Under the pieces are notes generated by a model. That model saw only the letters and a list, made by a program, of their open reading frames with translations, searched no databases and had not been told where the DNA came from. This document shows, piece by piece, positions 56,868 to 64,000 of a DNA stretch of 64,000 nucleotides. The position numbers were made by a program, and so were the translations under genes. Source of the DNA: Neisseria uirgultaei (GTDB lineage: Bacteria > Pseudomonadota > Gammaproteobacteria > Burkholderiales > Neisseriaceae). Numbering within the stretch: position 1 is the first letter of the stretch; every line of letters starts with the position of its first letter. The DNA is taken from contig NZ_CAUIYF010000002.1 of NCBI RefSeq assembly GCF_962719845.1, positions 1 to 64,000 of the forward strand. The letters are read 5' to 3'.

Positions 56868-57704
56868 ATGCAAATCATACATACCATTCGAGAACTGCGC
56901 GCGTGGCGTAAAAATGCGGGAACGGTGGCATTTGTGCCGACCATGGGCAATCTGCATGAAGGGCATCTTGCCCTCGTTCGCGAAGCCAAAAAACGCGCCG
57001 ACAACGTTGTTGTCAGCATATTCGTCAACCGCCTGCAATTCGGTCAGGGCGAAGATTTCGACAAATATCCGCGTACGTTGCAACAGGATGCGGACAAACT
57101 TGCCGCCGAAGGCGTTGCCGTTGTTTTCGCGCCCGATGAGAAAGAACTCTATCCGAACGTGGAGCAACGGTATAACGTCGAACCGCCCAACCTGCAAAAT
57201 GAGTTGTGCGGCAAATTCCGCCCGGGACATTTCCGCGGGGTGGCAACGGTAGTGTCCAAGCTGTTCAATATTGTCGCGCCGGATGTTGCCTGTTTCGGCA
57301 AAAAAGATTACCAGCAGCTCGCTGTGATTAAAGGTTTTGTCGAAGATTTGAATTTTGATGTTGAAATAGTGCCTGTCGATACAGGGCGCGCGGAAGACGG
57401 GTTGGCACTGTCCAGCCGCAACCAGTATTTGAGTGCGGCGGAACGTGCCGAAGCACCGCGCTTGTACCGCGAGCTGCAGGCGGTTGCCGAATCGCTGAAG
57501 CAGGGCAGTTTGGATTATGCAGGTTTGGAAAAACGGGCCGTCAAATCTCTGACGGAACACGGCTGGACGGTCGATTATGTTGAAATCCGCCGTGCCGATA
57601 CGCTCGAAGTGGCGCGGGCGGGAGATAAGAAACTGGTGGTCTTGGCCGCCGCCCGTCTGGGGACGACGCGCCTGATTGACAATGTGGAAGTTGTCCTGCC
57701 TTAG
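56868..57704 (+). CDS. panC: Pantothenate synthetase
   Basis: This 278-residue enzyme ligates pantoate to beta-alanine using ATP. The nucleotidyl-transferase motif [15 protein letters not shown] contains the HxGH, and [29 protein letters not shown] is the second family block (SSRN replacing KMSKS). [13 protein letters not shown] is also typical. AAGGA precedes the start. It completes the panB-panC pathway pair. Confidence 0.96.
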   Translation: MQIIHTIRELRAWRKNAGTVAFVPTMGNLHEGHLALVREAKKRADNVVVSIFVNRLQFGQGEDFDKYPRTLQQDADKLAAEGVAVVFAPDEKELYPNVEQRYNVEPPNLQNELCGKFRPGHFRGVATVVSKLFNIVAPDVACFGKKDYQQLAVIKGFVEDLNFDVEIVPVDTGRAEDGLALSSRNQYLSAAERAEAPRLYRELQAVAESLKQGSLDYAGLEKRAVKSLTEHGWTVDYVEIRRADTLEVARAGDKKLVVLAAARLGTTRLIDNVEVVLP

Positions 57705-57720
57705 CCCGCCGGAACCGGGA

Positions 57721-57756
57721 ATGCCGTCTGAAGCGGATTTGCGTTTCAGACGGCAT
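57721..57756 (+). terminator. panC terminator, inverted DUS pair
   Basis: DUS 57721-57732 and complement 57745-57756 followed by TTTTG. The further stretch to 58030 is AT-rich, holds one DUS near 57990, and shows no gene. Confidence 0.85.
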
Positions 57757-58030
57757 TTTGCCGTCGGCTGTGCTTCGGAATCATGTCGAAAAATAGACGG
57801 AATGAAATAAATTTCTTTTTGTTCAATAAATTAAACTTTCAAACCAAATGATAAGGCAAGGATTGTCCTGCATCGTATGCAGGCAAACCGACGCAATCCC
57901 AAAATGCAGCCCTGCCTTCTGGCGGGTTTTGCAAATCTACAAACCGTTTGGCTTGTGATAAAGTGATGCCTTGTCTATAGGCTCAATATGCCGTCTGAAG
58001 GTTCGGACGGATGTCGGATAAAGGATGATT

Positions 58031-59875
58031 ATGTTACCCGCCCGTTTCACCATTTTATCTGTGCTCGCGGCAGCCCTGCTTGCCGGACAGGTGTCCGCCG
58101 CCGGCAGGGATGCAGTTGATGTGAAGCCGCCGAAGGAAGTCGTAAAGGTTTTAAGAAAACATCAGCGTTACAGCGAGGAAGAAATCAAAAACGAACGCGC
58201 ACGGCTTGCGGCAGTGGGCGAACGGGTCAACAGGATATTTACGCTGCTGGGCGGCGAAACCGCCTTGCAAAAGGGGCAGGCGGGAACGGCACTTGCCGCC
58301 TATATGCTGATGTTGGAGCGTACAAAATCCCCCGAAGTTGCCGAACGTGCCTTGGAAATGGCCGTGTCGCTGAATGCGTTTGAACAGGCTGAGATGATTT
58401 ATCAGAAATGGCGGCAGATTGAGCCTATACCGGGTGAGGCGCAGAAACGGATGGCCTGGTTGCGGAGTGTGCTGAAAGGAGAAGAAAATCAACGTTTGGA
58501 CGGGCTGGAAGAGATATTGGCGCAGGCGGATGACGGGCAAAACCGCAGGATATTTTTGCTGCTGGCGCAAGCCGCCGTGCAGCAGGACGGATTGGCGAAA
58601 AAAGCATCGGAGGCCGTCCACCGCGCGGCGTTGAAATATGAACATCTGCCCGAAGCGGCGGTTGCCGATGTGGTTTTTAACGTGCAAGTGCGGGAAAAAG
58701 ATAAAGCAATCGCGGCATTGCAACGCTTGGCAAAACTTGATACAGAAATACTACCACCGACCCTGGTAACCTTGCGTCTGGTTGCGCGCCGTTATCCCGA
58801 GATACTCAGCGGTTTTTTCGAGCAAACAGACACCAAAAACCTTTCAACCGTCTGGCAGGAAATGGAAATTATGAACCTTGTTTCCCTGCGCAGGCCCGAT
58901 GATGCATATGAACGCTTGAAAGTGTTGCTGGATGCCAATCCGAATGCGGATCTGTATATTCAGGCGGCAATATTGGCGGCAAACCGGAAAGAAGATATTT
59001 CCGTTATCGATGGCTATGTCGAAAAGGCATACGGCAGGGGGACGGAGGAACAGCGGAGCAGGGCGGCGCTAACGGCGGCGATGATGTATGCAGACCGCAG
59101 GGATTACGCCAAAGTCAGGCAGTGGCTGAAAAAAGTGTCCGCGCCGGAATATTTATTCGACAAAGGTGTGTCGGCAGTTGTTGCAACCCTCGAACTGGAT
59201 GGTGCAAAGGCGGCTTTGCGGCAAATTAGGGAAGTACGGAAGCTTCCCGAGCAGCAGGGGCGTTATTTTATGGCGGAGAACTTGTCTAAAGTACAGTTGT
59301 TTGCCCTGTCAAAACTGCCGGATGCACGGGAGGCTTTGAGGGGGTTGGACAAGATTATCGAAAAACCGCCTGCCGGCAGTAATACAGAGTTACAGGCAGA
59401 GGCATTGGTACAGCGGTCAGTTGTTTACGACCGGCTTGGCAAGCGGAAAAAAATGATTTCAGATCTTGAAAGGGCGTTCAGGCTTGCACCCGATAACGCT
59501 CAGATTATGAATAATTTAGGTTATAGCCTGCTTTCCGATTCCGAGCGTTTGGACGAGGGTTTTGTATTGCTTCAGAAGGCATATCAAATTAACCCTGACG
59601 ATATTGCCGTCAACGACAGCATAGGCTGGGCGTATTACCTGAAAGGCGACGCGGAAAGCGCGCTGCCGTATCTGTGGTATTCGTTTGAAAACGACCCCGG
59701 GCCCGAAGTTGCCGCCCATTTGGGCGAAGTGTTGTGGGCATTGGGCGAGCGCGATCTGGCGGTTGACGTATGGGCGCAGGCGGCACACCTTGCGGGAGAC
59801 AAAAAAATATGGCGCGAAACGCTCAAACGTCACGGCATCGCATTGCCCCAAGCTTCCCGGAAGTCCCGGAAATAA
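58031..59875 (+). CDS. Exported tetratricopeptide-repeat protein
   Basis: This 614-residue protein has a Sec signal peptide (MLPARFTILSVLAAALLAGQVSAAG). Most of the mature protein is helical TPR-like repeats, clearest near the C-terminus (LERAFRLAPDNAQIMNNLGYSL, then AYQINPDDIAVNDSIGWAYY, then residues at DNAQ/ESALPYLWYSFEN). Such architecture suggests a periplasmic or outer-membrane-linked scaffold. The start at 58031 is preferred (AAGG 6 bp upstream) over 58025. It lies upstream of lolB on the same strand, a common neighbour pair in beta-proteobacteria. Confidence 0.82.
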   Translation: MLPARFTILSVLAAALLAGQVSAAGRDAVDVKPPKEVVKVLRKHQRYSEEEIKNERARLAAVGERVNRIFTLLGGETALQKGQAGTALAAYMLMLERTKSPEVAERALEMAVSLNAFEQAEMIYQKWRQIEPIPGEAQKRMAWLRSVLKGEENQRLDGLEEILAQADDGQNRRIFLLLAQAAVQQDGLAKKASEAVHRAALKYEHLPEAAVADVVFNVQVREKDKAIAALQRLAKLDTEILPPTLVTLRLVARRYPEILSGFFEQTDTKNLSTVWQEMEIMNLVSLRRPDDAYERLKVLLDANPNADLYIQAAILAANRKEDISVIDGYVEKAYGRGTEEQRSRAALTAAMMYADRRDYAKVRQWLKKVSAPEYLFDKGVSAVVATLELDGAKAALRQIREVRKLPEQQGRYFMAENLSKVQLFALSKLPDAREALRGLDKIIEKPPAGSNTELQAEALVQRSVVYDRLGKRKKMISDLERAFRLAPDNAQIMNNLGYSLLSDSERLDEGFVLLQKAYQINPDDIAVNDSIGWAYYLKGDAESALPYLWYSFENDPGPEVAAHLGEVLWALGERDLAVDVWAQAAHLAGDKKIWRETLKRHGIALPQASRKSRK

Positions 59876-59974
59876 TGCAGGCCCATCCTTTCAGACGGCA
59901 TAAGGTTTGCACGCGTTTTGCACGGCACGCCGAACCCGCCGGCCGGCAGGATGGCATCCGTTAAGGAAATTCTG

Positions 59975-60556
59975 ATGAAACACACCGTATCCGCATCGGT
60001 CATCCTGCTTTTGACCGCTTGCGCGCAATTACCTCAAAATAACGAAAATCTGTGGCAGCCGTCCGAACACATCAGCAGTTTTGCAGCGGAAGGGCGGTTG
60101 GCAGTCAAAGCGGAAGGGAAAGGTTCGTATGCAAATTTCGATTGGACATACCGCCCACCCGTGGAAACCATCAATATCAACACCCCTTTGGGCAGTACGC
60201 TCGGACAGTTGTGTCAAGACAAAGACGGTGCGTTGGCAGTGGATGCTAAAGGAAATGTTTATCAGGCGGAAAGTGCGGAGGAGTTGAGCCGGCAGCTTAT
60301 TGGTTTCAAGCTACCAATCCAATATCTGCATATCTGGGCAGACGGCAGACGGGTTGCACGCGCACCTTACCGCATCCTGCCGGACGGTATGCTGGAGCAA
60401 TACGGTTGGATAATCAGCAGAACCGTCAACAGCGAAGGAAAAGCCCGCATCCTGCAATTGGATAACGGGAAATTGAACATCAGGCTGGTTTTCAGCGAAA
60501 TCGGTATGCCGTCTGAAACTGAAACCCAAGAACAATGTGCGGCACGCATACGGTAA
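59975..60556 (+). CDS. lolB: Outer-membrane lipoprotein receptor LolB
   Basis: This 193-residue lipoprotein accepts lipoproteins from LolA and inserts them into the outer membrane. The lipobox LLLTAC places the acylated Cys at residue 16. The LolB fold is reflected in [22 protein letters not shown], then [12 protein letters not shown], and later WADGRRV and GWIISR. The start at 59975 gives a proper signal peptide with AAGGAA upstream. ispE follows after 9 bp. Confidence 0.92.
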   Translation: MKHTVSASVILLLTACAQLPQNNENLWQPSEHISSFAAEGRLAVKAEGKGSYANFDWTYRPPVETININTPLGSTLGQLCQDKDGALAVDAKGNVYQAESAEELSRQLIGFKLPIQYLHIWADGRRVARAPYRILPDGMLEQYGWIISRTVNSEGKARILQLDNGKLNIRLVFSEIGMPSETETQEQCAARIR

Positions 60557-60565
60557 GGTAGATAT

Positions 60566-61411
60566 ATGAGTGTTACGGACGGACGGCAAGCCTTTCCTGC
60601 ACCTGCAAAACTGAATCTCGATTTGAGGATTACAGGCAGGCGTGAGGACGGTTATCACAATATTGAAAGTATATTCTGCCTGATAGATTTGCAGGATACC
60701 GTATATTTGAAACTAAGGGACGACGGACAAATCATTCTGCACAATCCGGTTGATGGAATACCGCAGGAAGCGGATTTAAGCTACCGTGCTGCATCATTAC
60801 TGCAAAAATATGCACGCACCCCTGTCGGCGTGGAGATATGGCTGGACAAAAAAATTCCGACCGGGGCCGGTTTGGGCGGAGGAAGCTCGGATGCGGCAAC
60901 CGTTTTGCTGGTGTTGAACCGTTGGTGGCAGTGCGGTCTGACGCAGCGGCAGCTCATTGATTCGGGCGCGGCTTTGGGGGCGGACGTACCATTTTTTATT
61001 TTCGGCAAAAATGCGTTTGCGCGGGGTATAGGCGACAGGCTGGACGAAATGGATATTCCGAAACAGTGGTATGTCATCATCAAACCGCCCGTCCACGTTT
61101 CCACCGCAAAAATTTTCACACACGAAGGCTTGACACGAAATTCCGCCTCAAGCATAATGCCGACTTTCCAAAACCTGCAACCGTTTAGAAATGATATGCA
61201 GGCAGTTGTATTTAAAGAATACCCTGAAGTTTGGAAAGCCTATTCCGAGTTGTCCCGATATGGATTTGCCTTAATGACAGGTTCTGGTGCGTGTGTATTC
61301 ACGGCGTGTCAAGATAGGAATAGCGCATACAATATATACCGACAAGTTTCAGGTTTGTACGAGGCATATTTGGCAGAGGGTCTTTCAAAACATCCTTTGT
61401 TGTCCGTATAA
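60566..61411 (+). CDS. ispE: 4-diphosphocytidyl-2-C-methyl-D-erythritol kinase
   Basis: This 281-residue GHMP kinase acts in the non-mevalonate isoprenoid pathway. [21 protein letters not shown] is the N-terminal substrate block, [13 protein letters not shown] at 98-110 is the ATP loop, and [13 protein letters not shown] is GHMP motif 3. It is coupled to lolB and followed by tRNA-Gln genes and prs, the widely conserved lolB-ispE-tRNA-prs-rplY order. Confidence 0.96.
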   Translation: MSVTDGRQAFPAPAKLNLDLRITGRREDGYHNIESIFCLIDLQDTVYLKLRDDGQIILHNPVDGIPQEADLSYRAASLLQKYARTPVGVEIWLDKKIPTGAGLGGGSSDAATVLLVLNRWWQCGLTQRQLIDSGAALGADVPFFIFGKNAFARGIGDRLDEMDIPKQWYVIIKPPVHVSTAKIFTHEGLTRNSASSIMPTFQNLQPFRNDMQAVVFKEYPEVWKAYSELSRYGFALMTGSGACVFTACQDRNSAYNIYRQVSGLYEAYLAEGLSKHPLLSV

Positions 61412-61418
61412 ACGTTGT

Positions 61419-61494
61419 TGGGGAGTCGTCAAGCGGTTAAGACACTGGATTTTGATTCCAGCATGCGAAGGTTCGAATCCTTCCTCCCCAGCCA
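61419..61494 (+). tRNA. tRNA-Gln (TTG), copy 1
   Basis: The 76-nt gene has acceptor TGGGGAG/CTCCCCA, anticodon stem CTGGA/TCCAG with loop TTTTGAT (TTG), T-loop TTCGAAT, discriminator G and encoded CCA. It lies just after ispE. Confidence 0.96.
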
Positions 61495-61506
61495 AGCCAA
61501 ACAAGT

Positions 61507-61582
61507 TGGGGAGTCGTCAAGCGGTTAAGACACTGGATTTTGATTCCAGCATGCGAAGGTTCGAATCCTTCCTCCCCAGCCA
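61507..61582 (+). tRNA. tRNA-Gln (TTG), copy 2
   Basis: Identical to copy 1 in all 76 positions; separated from it by 12 bp. Confidence 0.96.
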
Positions 61583-61590
61583 GCCCTTTT

Positions 61591-61666
61591 TGGGGAGTCG
61601 TCAAGCGGTTAAGACACTGGATTTTGATTCCAGCATGCGAAGGTTCGAATCCTTCCTCCCCAGCCA
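61591..61666 (+). tRNA. tRNA-Gln (TTG), copy 3
   Basis: Identical to copies 1 and 2; separated from copy 2 by 8 bp and followed by a strong terminator. Confidence 0.96.
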
Positions 61667-61670
61667 GACA

Positions 61671-61700
61671 AAAGCGTGTAAGCCTGCTTACACGCTTTTT
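61671..61700 (+). terminator. Terminator of the tRNA-Gln cluster
   Basis: AAAGCGTGTAAGC and GCTTACACGCTTT form a 13-bp perfect stem with a 2-base loop followed by T residues. Confidence 0.9.
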
Positions 61701-61731
61701 ATTTCATAGAAATAAAAATATTGAAATGCCT

Positions 61732-61760
61732 TTGTTTGTGTCGGATGTTGCAGGTATAAT
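61732..61760 (+). promoter_or_regulatory. Candidate sigma-70 promoter for prs
   Basis: TTGTTT at 61732-61737 and TATAAT at 61755-61760 are separated by 17 bp, just after the tRNA terminator and about 70 bp before the prs start. Confidence 0.6.
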
Positions 61761-61833
61761 GTCGGGCTTGGTACAAGCGGAGGGAAGCATTGTGTTTTCT
61801 GAGCGGAAGTTAAACATAAAATCAGGTGAGAAT

Positions 61834-62817
61834 ATGGCTGCGTACGACAGTTTGATGGTATTTACAGGCAATGCCAATCCCGAATTGGCACAACGTGTTG
61901 TCAAGCATTTGGACATTTCTTTGGGCAATGCTTCCGTTTCCAAGTTTTCAGATGGCGAAGTTGCCGTCGAACTGTTGGAAAACGTACGCGGCCGCGATGT
62001 TTTCATCCTTCAGCCTACTTGCGCGCCGACCAATGACAACCTGATGGAAATCCTGACGATGGCAGATGCGCTCAAACGCGCTTCAGCAGGCCGTATTACC
62101 GCAGCCATTCCGTATTTCGGCTATGCGCGCCAAGACCGCCGTCCGCGTTCCGTCCGCGTTCCGATTTCTGCCAAGCTGGTGGCAAATATGCTCTATTCGG
62201 CGGGCATTGACCGTGTTTTGACCGTTGATTTGCACGCAGACCAGATTCAAGGTTTCTTCGATATTCCGGTGGATAATATTTATGCTACCCCGATTCTGTT
62301 GAACGACATCAAGCAGCAGCGGATTGAAAATCTGACCGTCGTCAGCCCGGACATCGGCGGTGTCGTCCGCGCCCGCGCCGTGGCAAAATCCCTGAATGCC
62401 GACTTGGCAATCATCGATAAACGCCGCCCGAAAGCCAATGTGGCGGAAGTCATGAACATTATCGGCGACATTCAAGGTCGTACTTGCTTGATTGTGGACG
62501 ATATGATTGATACTGCAAATACGCTGTGCAAAGCTGCCGTCGCTCTGAAAGAGCGGGGGGCGGAACGTGTTCTGGCCTATGCCAGCCACGCCGTATTCTC
62601 CGGAGAGGCAGTCAGCCGTATTGCCTCGTCCGAAATCGACCAAGTTGTTGTAACAGATACCATTCCTTTGTCTGAAGCAGCGCAAAAATGCGATCGTATC
62701 CGTCAGGTAACGATTGCAGGTTTGTTGGCTGAAACGGTTCGCCGTATTAGCAACGAAGAATCCGTCTCATATCTTTTTAATGAAGAAGTGATGACAGGCA
62801 GCATGTTGCTGCCATAA
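61834..62817 (+). CDS. prs: Ribose-phosphate pyrophosphokinase
   Basis: This 327-residue enzyme makes PRPP from ribose 5-phosphate and ATP for nucleotide, His and Trp synthesis. [30 protein letters not shown], the ATP site [12 protein letters not shown], the PP-binding [17 protein letters not shown] and the PRPP loop [13 protein letters not shown] are present. The start at 61834 ([10 protein letters not shown]) fits the family; the frame is open further upstream through a tRNA but is not coding there. Confidence 0.96.
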   Translation: MAAYDSLMVFTGNANPELAQRVVKHLDISLGNASVSKFSDGEVAVELLENVRGRDVFILQPTCAPTNDNLMEILTMADALKRASAGRITAAIPYFGYARQDRRPRSVRVPISAKLVANMLYSAGIDRVLTVDLHADQIQGFFDIPVDNIYATPILLNDIKQQRIENLTVVSPDIGGVVRARAVAKSLNADLAIIDKRRPKANVAEVMNIIGDIQGRTCLIVDDMIDTANTLCKAAVALKERGAERVLAYASHAVFSGEAVSRIASSEIDQVVVTDTIPLSEAAQKCDRIRQVTIAGLLAETVRRISNEESVSYLFNEEVMTGSMLLP

Positions 62818-62882
62818 GCCCGAAGCCGTCTTAAGCTGGTCGCGGCCGATGACGGTAGTTTTATTTAAATGGAGTATTTAAC

Positions 62883-63455
62883 ATGACTTATGAAATTCAA
62901 GCCTCTGTTCGTGAAGCACAAGGCACTGGTGCGAGCCGCCGCCTGCGTCGCGAAGGTCAAATCCCTGGCATTCTGTACGGTGAAGGTCAAGAGCCCGTTG
63001 CAATTGCTGTGGATCACAAAACTGTATTCTACGCATTGGAAAAAGAATCTTTCCATACTGCGTTGATTAAGTTGTCTCTGAACGGTGAAACTAAAGACGT
63101 TATCGTCCGCGATTTCCAAATGCATCCGTTCCGCCGCGAAGTTCAACACATCGACTTCCAAGCTGTGAAAGCCGATCAACTTGTACGTATCCGTGTTCCC
63201 CTTCACATCGTTAACGCAGAAAACTCCCAAGCGGTCAAACTGCAAGGTGGTCGCGTATCTCTGCTGAACACGACTGTTGAAGTGGTTGCGTTGCCTGCCA
63301 ATATCCCTGCTTTCTTGGATTTGGATTGTGCCGAAGTGGTTGCCGGCGACATTCTGCATCTGTCCGACATCAAACTGCCTGAAGGTGTAGAAAGCGTTTC
63401 CCTGAAACGTAACGAAAATCTGGCTGTTGCCACCGTTACCGGTAAGAAACGCTAA
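62883..63455 (+). CDS. rplY: 50S ribosomal protein L25 (CTC family)
   Basis: This 190-residue protein binds 5S rRNA. The N-terminal L25 domain ([33 protein letters not shown]) is followed by the C-terminal TL5/CTC beta domain found in the longer class. GGAGTAT precedes the start. It follows prs, and a hairpin terminator ends the unit. Confidence 0.96.
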   Translation: MTYEIQASVREAQGTGASRRLRREGQIPGILYGEGQEPVAIAVDHKTVFYALEKESFHTALIKLSLNGETKDVIVRDFQMHPFRREVQHIDFQAVKADQLVRIRVPLHIVNAENSQAVKLQGGRVSLLNTTVEVVALPANIPAFLDLDCAEVVAGDILHLSDIKLPEGVESVSLKRNENLAVATVTGKKR

Positions 63456-63468
63456 TTGATTGAAAAGC

Positions 63469-63508
63469 AGGCGGTACGTATACGATGCGTACCGCCTTAT
63501 TGTTTTTG
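63469..63508 (+). terminator. rplY terminator
   Basis: GGCGGTACG (63471-63479) pairs with CGTACCGCC (63489-63497), followed by TTATTGTTTTT. Confidence 0.9.
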
Positions 63509-63790
63509 GCTGTGTTTCAATATTTGGTTGATTTCATCCGTTTATAAGGGAAAACCGCTTATTTCCGTTTGGGTAGAAATCTATCTAGGCGTATTGCGCG
63601 ACAACGGATGATTGGCTCAAAAACGGCATTTCGTACCGGATGAAAATGAAGAAGATATATCGTTCATATTCCAGTAGCTGTCCGGCTCGAACCGGCTATC
63701 AGAGATAGTCGGTCAACTTTTACCCGAAAATCACTTTTCTTTCAACTTTTGAAACATCCCGATAAAAGGATATTTCGTAACCCGATCTTG
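63509..63790. other. Region upstream of the mod gene
   Basis: About 280 bp without a supported gene. Together with the rplY terminator it forms the 335-bp gap before mod. It should contain the mod promoter; no clear -35/-10 pair or DUS was found by eye. Confidence 0.5.
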
Positions 63791-64000
63791 ATGGACATAG
63801 TTATGGCAACCGAACCGAACCGAACCGAACCGAACCGAACCGAACCGAACCGAACCGAACCGAACCGAACCGAAATTATACACGATTTAGAAAATAATTT
63901 CAGACAAAACAACATATTAAAAATCAAACAACTCTTTCCCGAAGTCTTTTGCGAAGACCAAATCGACTTTGAGAAGCTCAAACTCGTCCTCGGTGCAGAA
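63791..64000 (+). CDS. modD: Type III DNA methyltransferase Mod, N-terminus (modD-like), phase-variable
   Basis: This partial gene runs off the window; 70 codons are visible. ATG at 63791 (or 63803, same frame) is followed by 13 ACCGA repeats encoding TEPNR units, then EIIHDLENNFRQNNILKIKQ and LFPEVFCEDQIDFEKLKLVL. The last part resembles the N-terminus of type III N6-adenine methyltransferases (LFPE...IDFE.LK.LLG). ACCGA is the repeat reported for the neisserial phasevarion gene modD. With 13 repeats the ATG and the downstream frame are in register, so the gene reads ON here. The catalytic and recognition domains lie outside the window. Confidence 0.75.
   Translation, partial: MDIVMATEPNRTEPNRTEPNRTEPNRTEIIHDLENNFRQNNILKIKQLFPEVFCEDQIDFEKLKLVLGAE
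63809..63873 (+). repeat. Pentanucleotide repeat (ACCGA) x13
   Basis: Thirteen uninterrupted copies of ACCGA lie inside the 5' end of the mod reading frame. A change of one or two units shifts the frame, giving ON/OFF switching by slipped-strand mispairing. Confidence 0.97.

Noticed and set aside
61287..61709. A long plus-strand frame reading through the three tRNA-Gln genes with repeated peptide blocks
   Set aside because: The repeats are translations of identical tRNA genes; no independent coding signal or ribosome site.
63742..63981. Minus-strand frame with SVRFG repeats opposite the mod start
   Set aside because: It is the antisense reading of the ACCGA tract; the plus-strand frame continues into a recognisable methyltransferase N-terminus.

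Overview
The window is a chromosomal segment of a pathogenic-type Neisseria, most like N. meningitidis, with N. lactamica or N. gonorrhoeae not excluded. The AT-type DNA uptake sequence ATGCCGTCTGAA recurs throughout, very often as an inverted pair that forms the terminator of the flanking gene. There are two Correia elements, a FolE2 with the neisserial catalytic Cys147, and a hisS-yfgM-der order with no bamB. At the right edge is a type III methyltransferase start carrying ACCGA repeats, the repeat type described for the meningococcal phasevarion gene modD. No complete insertion sequence, prophage or CRISPR array is present.

Most of the window is core housekeeping. Positions 1-10 kb hold a broken amino-acid ABC permease and its intact ATPase, phosphoglucomutase, cyclophilin, a Na+/dicarboxylate symporter, pth, ratA-rnfH, ftsH and rlmE. 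Positions 10-19 kb hold yhbY, hemB, a trans-sulfuration enzyme, folE2, a nitroreductase, an rRNA pseudouridine synthase, nadK, ubiJ, an SDR protein, a TetR regulator and murB. Positions 20-30 kb hold norM, hisZ, purA, htpX, adk, pyrF and the LOS heptose genes hldA-hldD. Positions 30-40 kb hold clpS-clpA, cspA, pmbA, darP, a lipoprotein, recJ and pcnB. Positions 42-50 kb hold phoH, a SIMPL protein, dcd, a MORN protein, rdgC, der, yfgM and hisS. Positions 53-63.5 kb hold an RluA-type synthase, a hydrolase, a spermidine-synthase-like protein, tRNA-Thr, panB, panC, a TPR protein, lolB, ispE, three identical tRNA-Gln genes, prs and rplY.

Four accessory zones interrupt this core. (1) A GIY-YIG protein gene at 19.3-20.0 kb is bounded by DUS dialects of other Neisseria species. 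(2) An AT-rich Imm33-like gene lies at 27.2 kb. (3) The 39.8-42.5 kb stretch is a graveyard: a toxin C-terminal tail followed by an intact AT-rich candidate immunity gene, a HicB remnant, and a RelB-like antitoxin whose ParE/RelE-like toxin has lost its start codon. (4) The 50.0-52.9 kb stretch is a compact minus-strand locus. In transcription order it encodes an outer-membrane beta-barrel (split by an amber codon), a precursor with both a Sec signal and a double-glycine-type leader, small membrane proteins that look like immunity proteins, and a secreted C39-like cysteine peptidase.

The fourth zone is the strongest candidate for an undescribed system. It looks like a peptide-secretion or bacteriocin-like locus in which leader removal would occur in the periplasm rather than on a C39 ABC transporter. 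It has a cassette structure: a 106-bp direct repeat, an orphan copy of the precursor signal peptide, and a second membrane-protein gene. Both repeat copies contain AGGCTGCCTGAA, the Simonsiella-type DUS dialect, which points to import from another Neisseriaceae lineage.
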